Origin: Gymnogyps californianus
Taxonomy: Eukaryota; Chordata; Aves; Accipitriformes; Cathartidae
Reading direction: 5' to 3'
Length of the DNA stretch: 64,000 bases
Assembly: GCF_018139145.2 (NCBI RefSeq)
Contig: NC_059500.1
Coordinates: 26,765,437 to 26,829,436 of the forward strand
Position 1 is the stretch's first letter. Every line of letters begins with the position of its first letter. Positions 12,106 through 23,249 of the stretch are shown in pieces. Position numbers and translations under genes: made by a program. The notes below the pieces were generated by a model that did not search any database, had not been told where the DNA came from, and saw nothing but the letters and a program-made list of their open reading frames with translations.

Positions 12106-15100
12106 GTATTCTGATTTAGAAGCACATTGTGTCTCAATGAATACCTTCTAGCCTAAGTATTTAAGAAGGCATTGGTATCTACTGGTAAAATGTCTAAAGA
12201 TTTTGATACTGCATTGTTTTAACTAGAAATTACCATAGTTACCACTTGGGAAGCTAGTGCTGTAGAACATCATGTTATTTTCTATGGTAAATTGTTTTCA
12301 GAATACTTCCTTCCTTTCTTTAGAATAATATTTATAAAGATAGTACATATCTCTGCAGATGCTCAGTGCATTGACATCACTGAAAATGTAATTGTCTTGC
12401 CTACCCATGAAGTGCAACTCAGCACCATAACAAGTGGCACACTCATTTTTTTTTTCATTAGTATTATTGATACCAATGTTATCCATCTTCCTTATGAAGT
12501 ATAATATAGTAAACATGATTGATAGTTCAGGAGGGAGGACCATCTTATTTTGAACTTAAGAATAGTCTCAGAAATATAAGCACTCTCAGCACTGTGCAAA
12601 TACCACGCATTTTGGCTAGATGTATTAAGTCACTTGCACATGGTAAAGAAAAATCCCCAGCAATTCTCAGATTAGTTTCTGTTTGCTTGTATCAAGAAAA
12701 TGAAAAGCAATTCCTCTTAAGGCTATTTTTAAAAATAGTCTGTAGGAGCAATAAAATGCTGAAGCTGAGGCTGGGAAAAGCGTGAGCTGTGAAGATGGCT
12801 GTTTTGATCATGTTATGTTTATGTTCTTCAGTGAATCTGTTTTAAATCTTATGAATAAGCTTGAAACCTACAGCTGTCCAGGAATTTCAGGATGTCCAGG
12901 AAGAAACAGATCAGTTTAGTAGTTTTTCAAATGGGAAAGAAATTGAAAAACAAATCTTAATAATGGTGTATTTAATTTTGACAGTTTAAAAATAACCTTT
13001 TATTTCTTCATTTGAAAATTACTTTCATTTTTACCTTTATTATTTTACATTCCAACTGATAACAATTTTAAAAAGAATTATTTCAAATTGCAATTTTTGA
13101 ATTCCCATTTACTTTGCTTCTTATTAAGCTTTTAAAACTTTAAGTAAACCATGTCTTTCTCTTAAAAAGAATTTGGGGTTTCATTAAAGGTAAAAAATAT
13201 GTTTAGAAGAATGATGAATTGATTTCCTTACCCAGTCTAATGGGTTATCTTCTATTCCCTTCTGATGTAAAAATACAGGCAGCAATAGATAATTGTCAGA
13301 ACTTTGTGCCATCTCAATTTCTATACCTCCTGTGCATTTCCTCTTATCATCACAATAGGAATGTGGAACGGGAGGCCTGTGATCTCAATCATAAAAATTG
13401 AGCTCTTGAAAATTATGATGAGAGACTGTTACAGTTCACATCTTTCATACTAATATAACACTGTCATGGGGGCAGTTACTTTTAACCTATAGTTTTAACC
13501 TATACTTTTGATTAAATGTGTTTATTTAATGTACTCAATTTTCCTTCCTTCCATAGATGTATACAGCATTGTTTTGTGACTCAGCTACTACTTCATCAGT
13601 ATAGTTCAGTCTAGATAGCCAGACTAGACAGAATGGATATAAAATTACAGGACTTTTCGCAAGAATGCGAGGAACCACTGTGCACGATATGTTTGTTGTT
13701 ATAACACACAAGTTGAACTTTCTGTGTATAGGCTGTATTTGTTCTGCGTTGGTTCTGCTATGAATATGCCATGGCTCTGGCTGCTGCCAGCAGTGGCCAG
13801 TTTCCAGCCCTTTACAAGTTCCTCCTCAAACTAACAGTCAAGCTTCTTTGCTCTGACCCAGTACCTTCCCTAGCAGTCCCCAGTTTAGATTTGCTTTAAT
13901 ACCCGCCAACTGTGAGTGAATCACTAGGAAAGCTGTAATTTGTGAATTTCTCTTGGCCAGAACTCTTTATAGATACATTCTCCTCTACTCCCCCCAGTAA
14001 TTCCAATAGGACCCTCTATTCATGCTGTTTACCCCTTGTGTCAGGATGTCCAGCATACTTGTACTCCATGGCACGTCTGTTTCCAGCTACTGAACACATC
14101 CACAGTCAACATCCCACAGTGCAGTTGGGAAGGCTTGTCGTCGTGTCTTCTGGGGAGAGCTATGTGATGCTGAACCATCACTGCCTCACGTGGGTATCAT
14201 GATTTTTGTATCAGGAATGGATTGCAGAAGGGGTATTGCGGGTAGATGGAACTTGCTTTTCTCTTTTGGTTGGTATGGATTTTGCCCACTTCTTGTGAAG
14301 CTCAAGAAGGAGATCTGTTCGTATGCTTATGATGGTGTTCACTGGGGGTAGGTGCCTCAGGATTCCCCTCAGCTCTGCTTTTCTGTGTTGCACCGTCAAG
14401 GAGCTACTTCTGTACTGTGCGTTTATCAGAGGAGCTGCCCTGCCTAATCTGTCATACCTAAGTGCTCCTGGTGAAAGGCTCACAGCAGACGAGAACCTGC
14501 CTGTAACCAGTAATCTTTCAGAATATTCACTGTTCCAAAGGACAGTTCTGTTCCTTACCAAATAGAGGTGCTTTTGTCAGTTCTGCTGGCCAAGCAATCC
14601 TCAGTTTGGGAGTAGCAGTGATGGTTTCCAGCATGTTGTTAGTGGAGGAGTTCTACACAGAAAGCAAATGCAAATGAAATGCTGTAAAAATATATATATA
14701 ATGAGAGAACCACTATTGAACCTCTATGGAAACTGCTTAAACAGGCTTGTAACTGTAATTCGCCATCAACAGGATATGGAGAGCTCACTGCTGTCACAGG
14801 CCAACGGAATTTGTAAATGAACATTTGTAGTTTCATATTATTCATTTTCACTGATCTAAGTAATTAGAGGATGTATTTCTTGCTCCAAGTACAACCTCAC
14901 CAAGACTTACATGTTTAGGACCTTGGAGCTTTATGGGCTATCATTTATGGCATGTTATTACATCAATTGATGCCTTATTATATAATTTATTGTTTTATAT
15001 AATATGTGAAAGCAAATTAATGAAAGGTTTGTTTTCAACCTTTAATGATTTAATCTGCTATTATTAACATATGTACATGTTAATATGGATATTATTGATA

Positions 15101-15829
15101 TATTCATAGTTAGCTAAACATCTCAACATTGGGAGAGTGGGAAATGTTCCAGGGAAAATGTTCATCACAAAGGAAAATGATTTTATACTTTCTTTATGTA
15201 AATCAGGTATAGATAATTGTGAGAATTACAGGATTTTCTGAACTTCCTGTGACTGCCAATGACAGATAGCATCCTTGGTTGACTGATTTAATATGGTTTG
15301 ATAAATGTTCTGAAAAGCTAATTTAGCTTCATTTTGTAAAATGAATAATAAGCTTGGTGAAACTCTTTTCTGAAATTAGAATAGCCTCTACACAGATTTA
15401 GCAGTTGTCCATAATGGATGTAGTATTAAACACTGTAAATGAGACCAGCTTAGAGGTGAGAGTGTGGCTGTACCTCTTTTGGCATTAATGAGGGATGGCT
15501 GGGTTTAGAGCAAGCAGACTTTAGATTTGCTTTCTAAAGCATATATAAGGGACTGCAAAGTGAGCATGAAGAGTTTTGGAATTGTATTCCGGAACTATCT
15601 GTCATTGACTTAGATCACTTGACAGTAGCATGCAGAGTTGGTAATAACAGCTTCATGTTTTCTGGTGCATTAAACCAGAATGAATTCTGAAATCTTTACT
15701 TTTAATTATGAAATGAAATTTCTGAAAAATTTAACTTCAGAAATATCTGAAATTCAAACTATATTATTTGGACAAATACAGAGTCCTTTTCACACTTTTG
15801 CAATACAATAAGTAATACTTACACATAAT
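12106..15829. other. Unique DNA, nothing recognised
   Basis: No repeat family or gene recognised. The region is AT-rich with a slightly GC-richer patch at 13,740-14,560. Overlapping opposite-strand frames of 80-116 codons there (14,211-14,565) have no recognisable domain and look like chance. Confidence 0.45.
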
Positions 15830-16060
15830 TTATTGTACAGAATACATGAGATCATCAAAAGGAAAAATAGTTTTATCTTGCAAAACTAACGTTTTAATCT
15901 TTGGTGGTGCAACAACACTGCTACATTTCTGCAAAATCTTTTCAGTAATTTTCAGATCAACCTTTTTCAGGAAAGCTTCTGGAAAATGAGGTTTCTGACT
16001 CTTCAGCAGCAACTTCAGGGCAGATGTGGCCAGGGGATACAATTTCAAGTGTAACATCTA
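15830..16060 (-). CDS. Possible terminal exon, unknown protein
   Basis: The minus strand has about 75 open codons with a natural-looking composition (segments such as LKLYPLATSALKLLLKSQK and KITEKILQKCSSVV) ending in TAA. Immediately before the ATG is a splice-acceptor-like TTCTTTAG preceded by pyrimidines, so the first ATG need not be a start. The stop overlaps AATAAA (ACAATAAATT), which fits a terminal exon. I recognise no family. It may be chance or a remnant of a lost gene. Two other exon-like frames lie further 5' on the same strand (17,579-17,914 and 18,055-18,324). Confidence 0.22.
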
Positions 16061-17578
16061 AAGAATTGGTACAGTGATAGTAAGGGAACTTAAAGACGCA
16101 AGAAAAATAGGAGAAAATGAAACAAATACTGAACTATAAGGCTATTATTCTGCTAACTAGTAAAAAGAAGACAGTAGTCTATTTGCTTCAGTTTGTATTA
16201 ATCTTCTTTCTAGTGCATTTCTCTAAGCTTCACAGAGATGGCAATTATATCCTACTGGTATTATAAAATTTATCTGAAGACATTTTAAATTAGAGTGAGA
16301 AAGTGCAAGAGAGAGTTTCTGAGACTATCCCTGATCTCACAAAAATAGAAGCAGCACGATTCTCTTACTTTCTAAGAAAAGAAAGGAATATGAAAAGGAA
16401 GGCTTTCCTCATAACATACATTCTTCTCATACTTTCTACTGTTGGGACACTTTTCACATGGGTTCCTTTGTATGTCTTAACTATTCTTCAGTTATGAATG
16501 TGCAAGCTTTATAGGCGTACTAAAACTCCTCTTTCCTGAATTCTGATAACTTTTTGCAGTGGTAGGATTAGGTATTAGGATTAATACATTAATACATTAT
16601 TAGCATTAATTTGTCTAGTAACTATTTAGCATTCCGGCAAACATAGAAGGCAAGAACAAATTGTCTTCTTTTCTTTCTACTGAAAAAGAATTCAGTACTG
16701 ATGGAGCACAGAGTCTCCAAGAATGTTATCTATCTCTTTTGACTTAATTTTGGATAGTCTTTGCTTTTTGCACATGTTGCTTTTGTATATAGATAGAGCT
16801 TTGTAGACATACTGCATCAGCTCTTCAACATGCATGTAAAATGAAATAGTGGCTATAACAGTTTGTTTTGGTTATTGAGCATGATTATATCTAAAACAGG
16901 TGTGCCATCTTTGGGACAGGTATGCACTATTGTCAGGGCACAGCAAGGGCTGGTGGCTCGCTGGAAGTCAGTGGGGTGTCCCCCACGGAGGGCAGGGCAG
17001 GGCAGGTCCTCGCCAGGCAGAGCTCATCTCATCATCAGATGCCATCAACTCATGTGTTGGTTTTCAGGTCTCATCTCCAGGCCTGCCATGTTAAGCCTAA
17101 AGAACCAGCATTTCTGTTTCTTGGAAAACTGGATTGCTTTCCAAGCAAAAATTTTAGCCCAATGAAATATTTTCTTTTTTTCATTTGTAGGGTCTGCATA
17201 CTGCAGAAGATGCTTTGCAAAAGTTTAGAATCTGTATGAAAAGATCACATTTTTCATAGAAAAGGCACAATTAATATTCTTTAGGTATAATAATGCAATA
17301 ATTTTGAAAATTCTACACAATTTTCATCAGTTGGGAAAGAACATGCAAACTATTAAGGTAACTTGAAAATTAGGATTATATATTAACAGTGTGTTTCCAT
17401 GCTTTGTAAGGTATTTCTGTCCAGACTTCAACTGAAATGTTACAATAATCAACAGTGATTTCACACTCAAGCTTCATGTAGCAGAGTACAGTAGGAATTA
17501 GTAGAAAAGCTTTGACTTCAAAAATCAAAACATACATATAGCGCAAAATAAAAAAAAAAAGGTGAATATATTATTAGG
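16061..17578. other. Unique DNA with small GC-rich patch
   Basis: Mostly AT-rich. At about 16,900-17,095 a GC-rich patch contains a short GGGCA tandem (about 16,990-17,006). Three overlapping open frames there in different phases are shadows of the composition. No known repeat family recognised. Confidence 0.4.
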
Positions 17579-17914
17579 TTATTCTTGGTTTATTGGGTGG
17601 TGCTGCTCGCTGTTTCTATTTAACAGTTCTTGCAGGAAAGTCACACATTCCGAGATCAGTGAAAAGGAAGCAATTAGAGGGTTTTTTACTACATAGAGAG
17701 ACAAAGCAGTAATCAGTATCTGCTGGACACAAGCCTGGAATTCATTTTCACTGAAGTGGCTGACAAGTAAAGCCTTGTCATGTTGGAAAAAGTTTCTTTT
17801 CAGCATTTCAAATTTTTTTAAATTTTTCTGTCCCCCCTTTTCACGCAGGTTAGGTATTGACTTTTCAAATGGAAGTACGTGGAAAGTCAACCTAGTAGCT
17901 TTGAGAATTTGCAA
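17579..17914 (-). CDS. Possible exon, unknown protein
   Basis: About 111 open codons on the minus strand, with amphipathic leucine/isoleucine-rich segments (ACVQQILITALSLYVVKNP, ISECVTFLQELLNR) that could form helices. A candidate acceptor (CTACTAG, or CTCAAAG after a pyrimidine stretch) lies near 17,885-17,905. The stop follows an AATAAA-containing stretch (CCAATAAACC). The same frame upstream is closed by two stops, so it cannot simply join the 18.1-kb frame without splicing. No domain recognised. Chance cannot be excluded. Confidence 0.2.
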   Translation of the reverse strand: MQILKATRLTFHVLPFEKSIPNLREKGGQKNLKKFEMLKRNFFQHDKALLVSHFSENEFQACVQQILITALSLYVVKNPLIASFSLISECVTFLQELLNRNSEQHHPINQE

Positions 17915-18054
17915 GGTAGAATTTTAGCAGATGTAGAAGGTCCTGCATGTGATCATGATATCCAGGCAGCTGTGCTCACCACAGGAGCTAAACTGTACTT
18001 AAGATACCTTTCTATTTCCCTGCTGTCTGAAGTGGTCAAAGGAAAGCCAGCAAT

Positions 18055-18324
18055 TCAGTGCTTGAAATTATCTTCGATATAGGAATAACTGAGCAGATCT
18101 CTGCAAGAATTCCCTGTCAGTGAAGTAAGCAAGGATTGCAGGGCTCTATATTTGCTATGTCTCTTTTGCCTCAGTACTGTCAAAATATCTCTTGCTGTCC
18201 TCCCCATCCTTCCCATCAGCAATTTGTTGATACTAGAGAAGGTCATGGATTTTAGAGCAGCTTTTAGATGCTCTGAGCTGTAAGTGTTCTCCTTTACTGT
18301 GGGCATGCCTTGAACATGCTGCAT
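18055..18324 (-). CDS. Possible exon, unknown protein
   Basis: About 89 open codons, basic and helix-prone (segments SSEHLKAALKSMTFSSINKL and RDILTVLRQKRHSKYRALQS). No donor site is evident before the stop in the same frame, which argues against a working exon. I list it because three frames of this kind lie on one strand within 2.5 kb of otherwise frame-poor DNA. No family recognised. Confidence 0.18.
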   Translation of the reverse strand: MQHVQGMPTVKENTYSSEHLKAALKSMTFSSINKLLMGRMGRTARDILTVLRQKRHSKYRALQSLLTSLTGNSCRDLLSYSYIEDNFKH

Positions 18325-18984
18325 CTCTCAGCTGGCACCAGCTTAATTATCTGCAGATCCAGAAGTAGCTCAGTCATGTTAGTGGCTTTCTGCATTAATG
18401 CTCACTAGGAGATGTGGGTTAACTGCGAGGTGCTACCTCCACCAGACTGTTTTTGTGATTGCATTGCATCGTGTAGCCATGTCAAGAGATCAGTCTTAGT
18501 GGTGTTAAAAAAAGAAAGAAAGAAAAGAATTCCTTTACTGTATGGGACATGTTTTTTGTACTATCACCGTGGTCTTTAAGATAAAATTACCATCATGCAT
18601 CACATGAGTCATATTGACACTCTTGTTGGAAGCTGTGGTACCAGGGAGTTTGGATAGCTTATCAGCCTCTGATCTGTTGCCTCCTCCTGCTTCTGCAATT
18701 GATTCTTAGGTGTGTGATTTTTTTTAGAGTGCAGAACTGCTGCTGCAATTGCTCTGTGTTTCCTCCTCTCACCTACCAGTTTTCTTACCCAAAGTAAAGA
18801 TAGTGAGACAGAGGTAGGAGTTGGGCAGCTGATCCATGTGTGGACTCTGAGATAAATTCCTTTCCTGATGCTTCTTCCTTGGTCAAACCTGCAGAAGGGA
18901 ATGTGAGGGACTGAAACAGGTGTTGATGTCTCAAACGTTGTGGTGGAACAAGCTGAGACTTGCCCAGCAAGAGCAGACTGCAAA
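18325..18984. other. Unique DNA, nothing recognised
   Basis: Contains a short GAAA-type microsatellite (about 18,508-18,528). A 131-codon minus-strand frame at 18,609-19,004 is serine/threonine-rich without a recognisable motif and is probably chance. Confidence 0.4.
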
Positions 18985-19570
18985 GGTGGGAAATTGATTG
19001 ACACAGGACAGGGGAGGCGTGTCGGAGGAGGTGCAGTTTTGTGTCCTGATGTCCATATACGGCCTGGGGTCAGGCGGAGGTTATTTGAGGAGGGGGCTTG
19101 TAGCTCCTTGGAAAGTCCCTAAGACCACCCCCCAATAAGCCACACATGCTCAGTAGGTGAAGAACCACCTGGAATACCACCATATATGTCAAGAACTGTC
19201 TAGAATGAATCCATATAAGTCTTCAGGAGGCATGCCTGTGGACAGAGATTAGATTATAAAAGACACAATTGCAAAGAGCCAGGTAGCATGCCTGCCACCG
19301 GAGGACCATAACCCAGAGCAGGGACCATCACTTGATCCAAGGGAGGCGATATCTTTCCTTTTCTCTCCCCTTTTCTTGTATCTCTTCTGCTCTCTCTGTT
19401 TTCTGATCTCATTCTGGGCCCATAATGGTAACATCGTTGCGAATCTGTCATGGTAATATTGTTGCGAGATTGTAGTGGTTATACCATTGTAAGTTTTGCC
19501 AAGCCACTATTCGCTGTTTTCTGCCAAGGTTTAAGCAAGTTTTGAGTAAATTTGTGACCTGATTGGACCT
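18985..19570 (+). mobile_element. Possible old LTR (boundaries uncertain)
   Basis: The segment is GC-richer than its flanks and has an LTR-like order. A GC-rich U3-like part (19,000-19,130) is followed by a TATA-like TTATAAAAGA (about 19,254-19,263), then a pyrimidine-rich stretch (19,350-19,405). Three imperfect 20-26-base direct repeats, each containing ATGGTAA or TGGTTATA and GTTGCGA-like cores, follow at 19,424-19,492. I could not find matching TG...CA ends with a target-site duplication. No retroviral coding sequence follows. It could be another kind of repeat. Confidence 0.3.
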
Positions 19571-21850
19571 TTCAAGTAATTGTTGTTGCTCTCGATTACT
19601 GTGCAGAGAATCAAAAGGTTAACCTCACCCTCACCCACCGAGTGGGACAGGACAGGGAAAAACTTAAATCAGTATCAACGTGGTTTATTGTTTTATTAAC
19701 AACACATAATTAACTGATAATCAGTGAACTGTAATTCAGGATCAGTATCAGATATACAACAAATAAGCTGCAATACTTAACTATTACAAATTTTCATGCT
19801 TCTTTTATACTTTTCAAAAGTCTCTCTGAAATTCCTCAATTACTGTATAATCCAGCTGATGGTCATCCTGCTCTTTAACATAATCAGTTTTTGACAAGTG
19901 ACATTTCAGGCAGTTTTATGTATTTGATCTACATGTATAATTTATACTCACATTCCTAACGTAACAGCTGTTGCTGTCCAGGGCCATTTTGCTAAGGGTG
20001 GGCAAACCAAACACCCCTGTAGAGCGAATTAAAAAAACCCAATGAGATATGAACTGGCCTTAAGCAAGCCTTTCTGATGGGATTTGGGCGAGGGCTGGCA
20101 AGAAAAGCAAATAGCAGTAGTCATTGCATTATGAAAATATGAATGTCTAGTTGAGAAATATCAGCATGCAAAAAAGGAACAACAGAAGGGCTTGACCACA
20201 TGGGCCCACATTAATATCAAGCTGTATAGCGCCTGTGCATTGCATGCTGCCACAGAGTTGCGCATGAGTCATCAGGTGATGGTCAGATCTGTCTTACTTT
20301 GTGTACGGGTCTTCAGGGCAAACAGAAGAAGATCAGAAATGTGGCAGCAGCATCCCCAGCACTTGCATGCAGCACTGCTGCAGTTTGCATTTGGGATGAT
20401 AGAGAACTTGCCCTGGCAATTGGACAGAGCTGTTTCTTCCTATTGAAAACATGCACTTGGCTCCTCTCCTTTGCTACTCTCCATCAGCAGCTCTTTGCTC
20501 CTACTCCTTCTCCAGGCTCTGTGACAGGTAGTTCCAGATGACCTGACGCGTCAGTAAAACTCTCCCATTTTGACACTGTGACCAGCAGCGGCATTCTTTC
20601 TGTAGGCCACTGCTAAGACCTCCCTCCTAATTTTGTAAATTAGACACGCATTTTTTGGCAGCTGCTCTCTGAGATTTGCAGGCTAAATTGTTTTCTAGGA
20701 GGTTATCACTGCTGAAGAAGCTGTTATAATGCCTGGAGCCAGACTCAACATTCAGCTTGACCCTTATTAAAGGTGGCTTTTCTGGAAAAATGCCGCCTTC
20801 TTTTGAGAATAGAAAATTGTTCCTGCTGCTCCTGCTGACTAGTTTCACTTCTGAAGGCTGTGTCTGATGCCAGGCCACAGCAGAGCTGTCATCTTTCTTA
20901 GAAAGAAAACATGGTCCCTAAAACTGCATATTGAATAATGATCATCTTGCACTTAATGCCTGCAATTCTTAGTATGAGGAAAGGAAGCTCTTTGCAATTA
21001 CACTAAAATACAGGCAAAAAACTCTGTTCACAGATTTAACAGTTGTTGTTATCTAAGGTTTTAAGCACAGCAAACCCAACATGCCCTCAGCTTAATTCTC
21101 ATCAATATCAGCATATGTCAGGGAAACTATTAAAGAAATAGTAAGGAAATAGCAAAGTTGGACCCCCGAACTTTATCTGGGGCAGCACATGAAAAAAGGA
21201 AAACATAGGAAGAAGGGTAAAAGTCAGCTGCTCCCAGAAATGTGATTTCTGCTAACTTGGTGGCAGGGGGGTTGCAGTAAGTGCAGAAATCAAAGATGTA
21301 GCACGCATATCAGATAATTTGACTTAGTCAAATTTAAATTTGACAAGTTCAAATTTAACTTTTCATTGCCTGACAAAACACTTTTTTTTTCTTGAGCATC
21401 TACATTTTGAACTCAAAAGTTCTTTGTATGGGAGAACCTATACTTAACAGTGTAAAAATTCTTTCAGACACATTTGGAATGGTGTTACAGAGTTGAAAAT
21501 TCACATGTCTAATAACAAATGTAAAGTAGCCTTAAAGAGTACAACACACAGTCTAACAGCTCTAATGAAGCTAAAAAATATTGTGATAACAGCTGTCTAC
21601 AGAAACAATGTATAGTACATATGTACCCTTGTGCGATGAGTTAAGTGTCTAGGTCTAGATGGAGAGGTGTTAAAGAATGCTGAGAAAAGCTAGGCAAAAT
21701 TTTTATAAACTAAGTAACATTTATTTGCTTTTAAGAATCTGCCACCTGTAATTCATTTTAAATGTATGGTGGTCATAATACAAGAAGACTGGGGAAATAC
21801 ATTGTTTGGACTTAAAGTTGTGCAGTAGTATTAGCTAAGTTTTGGAAGGA

Positions 21851-21870
21851 GTATGTATGTATGTATGTAT
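21851..21870. repeat. (GTAT)n microsatellite
   Basis: Five perfect tandem copies of GTAT. Confidence 0.9.
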
Positions 21871-22104
21871 TTTCCTTTGAATACATGAATCCTCCAAATT
21901 CAGAAGAAAATAAGGGTTAAAACCCATACAAACTAGAACTGAAGGAAAAGCTTTCCACAAACATTTTCAAGTGGCAACCAGTCAGTTCCCATAGAGCAAT
22001 TTCAGTTTGACAGGCTACGGGGATCCCTTTCATCTTCACTTGCTGATCTGCAGTGATAAATCTATGTCTCCACATTGACTGGTGTAGAACCATGCTCTGA
22101 TCTC

Positions 22105-22127
22105 TTGTTTGTTTGTTTGTTTGTTTT
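22105..22127. repeat. (TTTG)n microsatellite
   Basis: About five tandem TTTG units ending in a short T-run. Confidence 0.9.
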
Positions 22128-22247
22128 TCCAATAACGGAAAGTCTAAACTAGAAAGATAAAGCCTGTAAAGTTAAGACAAAATTGCGTCATGAAGGTTGA
22201 ATGGGAAATAGTACATAGGCTTCACAAACTAAATTACTTTAGCAATA

Positions 22248-23249
22248 TGTCATGGTTTAAGCCCAGCCAGCAACAAAGCACCACGCAGCCGCTCGCTCAC
22301 TCCTCCCCCCGGCAGGATGGGGAGGACAAAATACAACAAAAAAGCTCGTGGGTTGAGACAAGGACAGGGAGGGATCACTCACCAATTATGGTCACAGGCA
22401 AAACACACTTGATTTTGGGGAAAAAATAAACCAATTTAATTTGTTAACAACCAAATCACAGTAGAATGATGAGACATAGAACCATATCTTAAAAACACAC
22501 CTTCCTCCCGCCCCTCCCTTCTTCCCGGGCTCAGCTTTGCTGCTGATACCTCTGCCTCCTCCACCCCAGCAGTGCAGGGGGCGGGAATGGAGGTTGCGGT
22601 CAGTTCGTCCCACGTTGTCTCTGTCGCTCCTTCTACAGGGGGAGGGCTCCTCACACTCTTCCCTTGCTCCAGTGTGGGGTCCCTCCCACAGGGGTCAGCC
22701 CTCCATCAGTTTCTCCAACTCAAGTCCTTTCCACGCTCTACAGTCCTCCGCAAACTGCTCCAGTGTGGGCTCTCCCACAGAGTCACGGCCTTTTCTGGGC
22801 CCAGCCGGAGTGGGCTGCAGGGGAATCTCTGCTCCGGAGCACCTCCTCTGGCACCTTCTTCACTGACCTCAGTGTGTGCATGGTTGTTTCTCTCACATCC
22901 CACTCCTCTCCTCACTGGAGCTCCTCTTCTTCTGCCATCTTCTTCCTCTCCTGCTCTCTTTACTGTAGCTCTTCCTCTTCCTCTTCCTCTTCCTCTTCCT
23001 CTTCCTCTTCCTCTTCCTCTTCCTCTTCTTCTCCTTCCTTCTCCTTCCTCCTCTTCCTCCTTCATCTTACTCTCACCCCAGGAGTCTTTTCCCCCCTTCT
23101 TAAATGTGCTGTCACAGAGGCGCAACCACCGTTGCTGATGGGCTTGGCCTTGGCCAGAGGCGGGTCTGGGTTGGAGCCACGGAAGCTTCTAGCAGCTTCT
23201 CACAGGAGCCACCCCTGTACCCCCTCCCCCGCCAGACAAACCCAACACA
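22248..23249 (-). mobile_element. Solo LTR, type II-alpha (endogenous retrovirus)
   Basis: A 1,002-bp solo LTR. On the minus strand it begins TGTGTTGGG and ends AAACCATGACA, giving canonical TG...CA ends, flanked by a perfect 5-bp duplication CAATA (22,243-22,247 and 23,250-23,254). The last 120 bp of the LTR (22,248-22,367 on this map) resemble the terminal block of the LTRs at 29,582 and 46,211 (alpha block). The remaining roughly 880 bp resemble the LTR at 31,511 (type II U3), including GCTCCAGYGTGGG units (22,660-22,780) and a CTTCCT expansion. No gag, pol or env lies beside it. Open frames up to 198 codons inside are low-complexity shadows. Confidence 0.9.
22969..23030. repeat. (CTTCCT)n microsatellite inside LTR
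   Basis: About ten tandem CTTCCT hexamers in the U3 part of the LTR. It produces runs of serine, leucine-proline or arginine-glycine/glutamate in the shadow frames of the region. Confidence 0.95.

Larger units (their letters stand above)
19571..22247. other. Unique DNA with two microsatellites
   Basis: No gene or retroviral internal sequence recognised. Simple repeats are (GTAT)5 at 21,851-21,870 and (TTTG)5 at 22,105-22,127. Open frames of 80-84 codons at 20,192-20,541 and 20,627-20,878 overlap in several phases and show no domain. Confidence 0.45.

Noticed and set aside
14211..14565. Overlapping 116- and 80-codon frames on opposite strands
   Set aside because: No motif or codon pattern favours either. 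Overlapping open phases in a GC-richer patch are expected by chance.
19616..20560. Internal retroviral region downstream of the possible LTR at 19.0-19.6 kb
   Set aside because: No gag, protease, RT or env motifs in any frame, and no primer-binding site could be placed.
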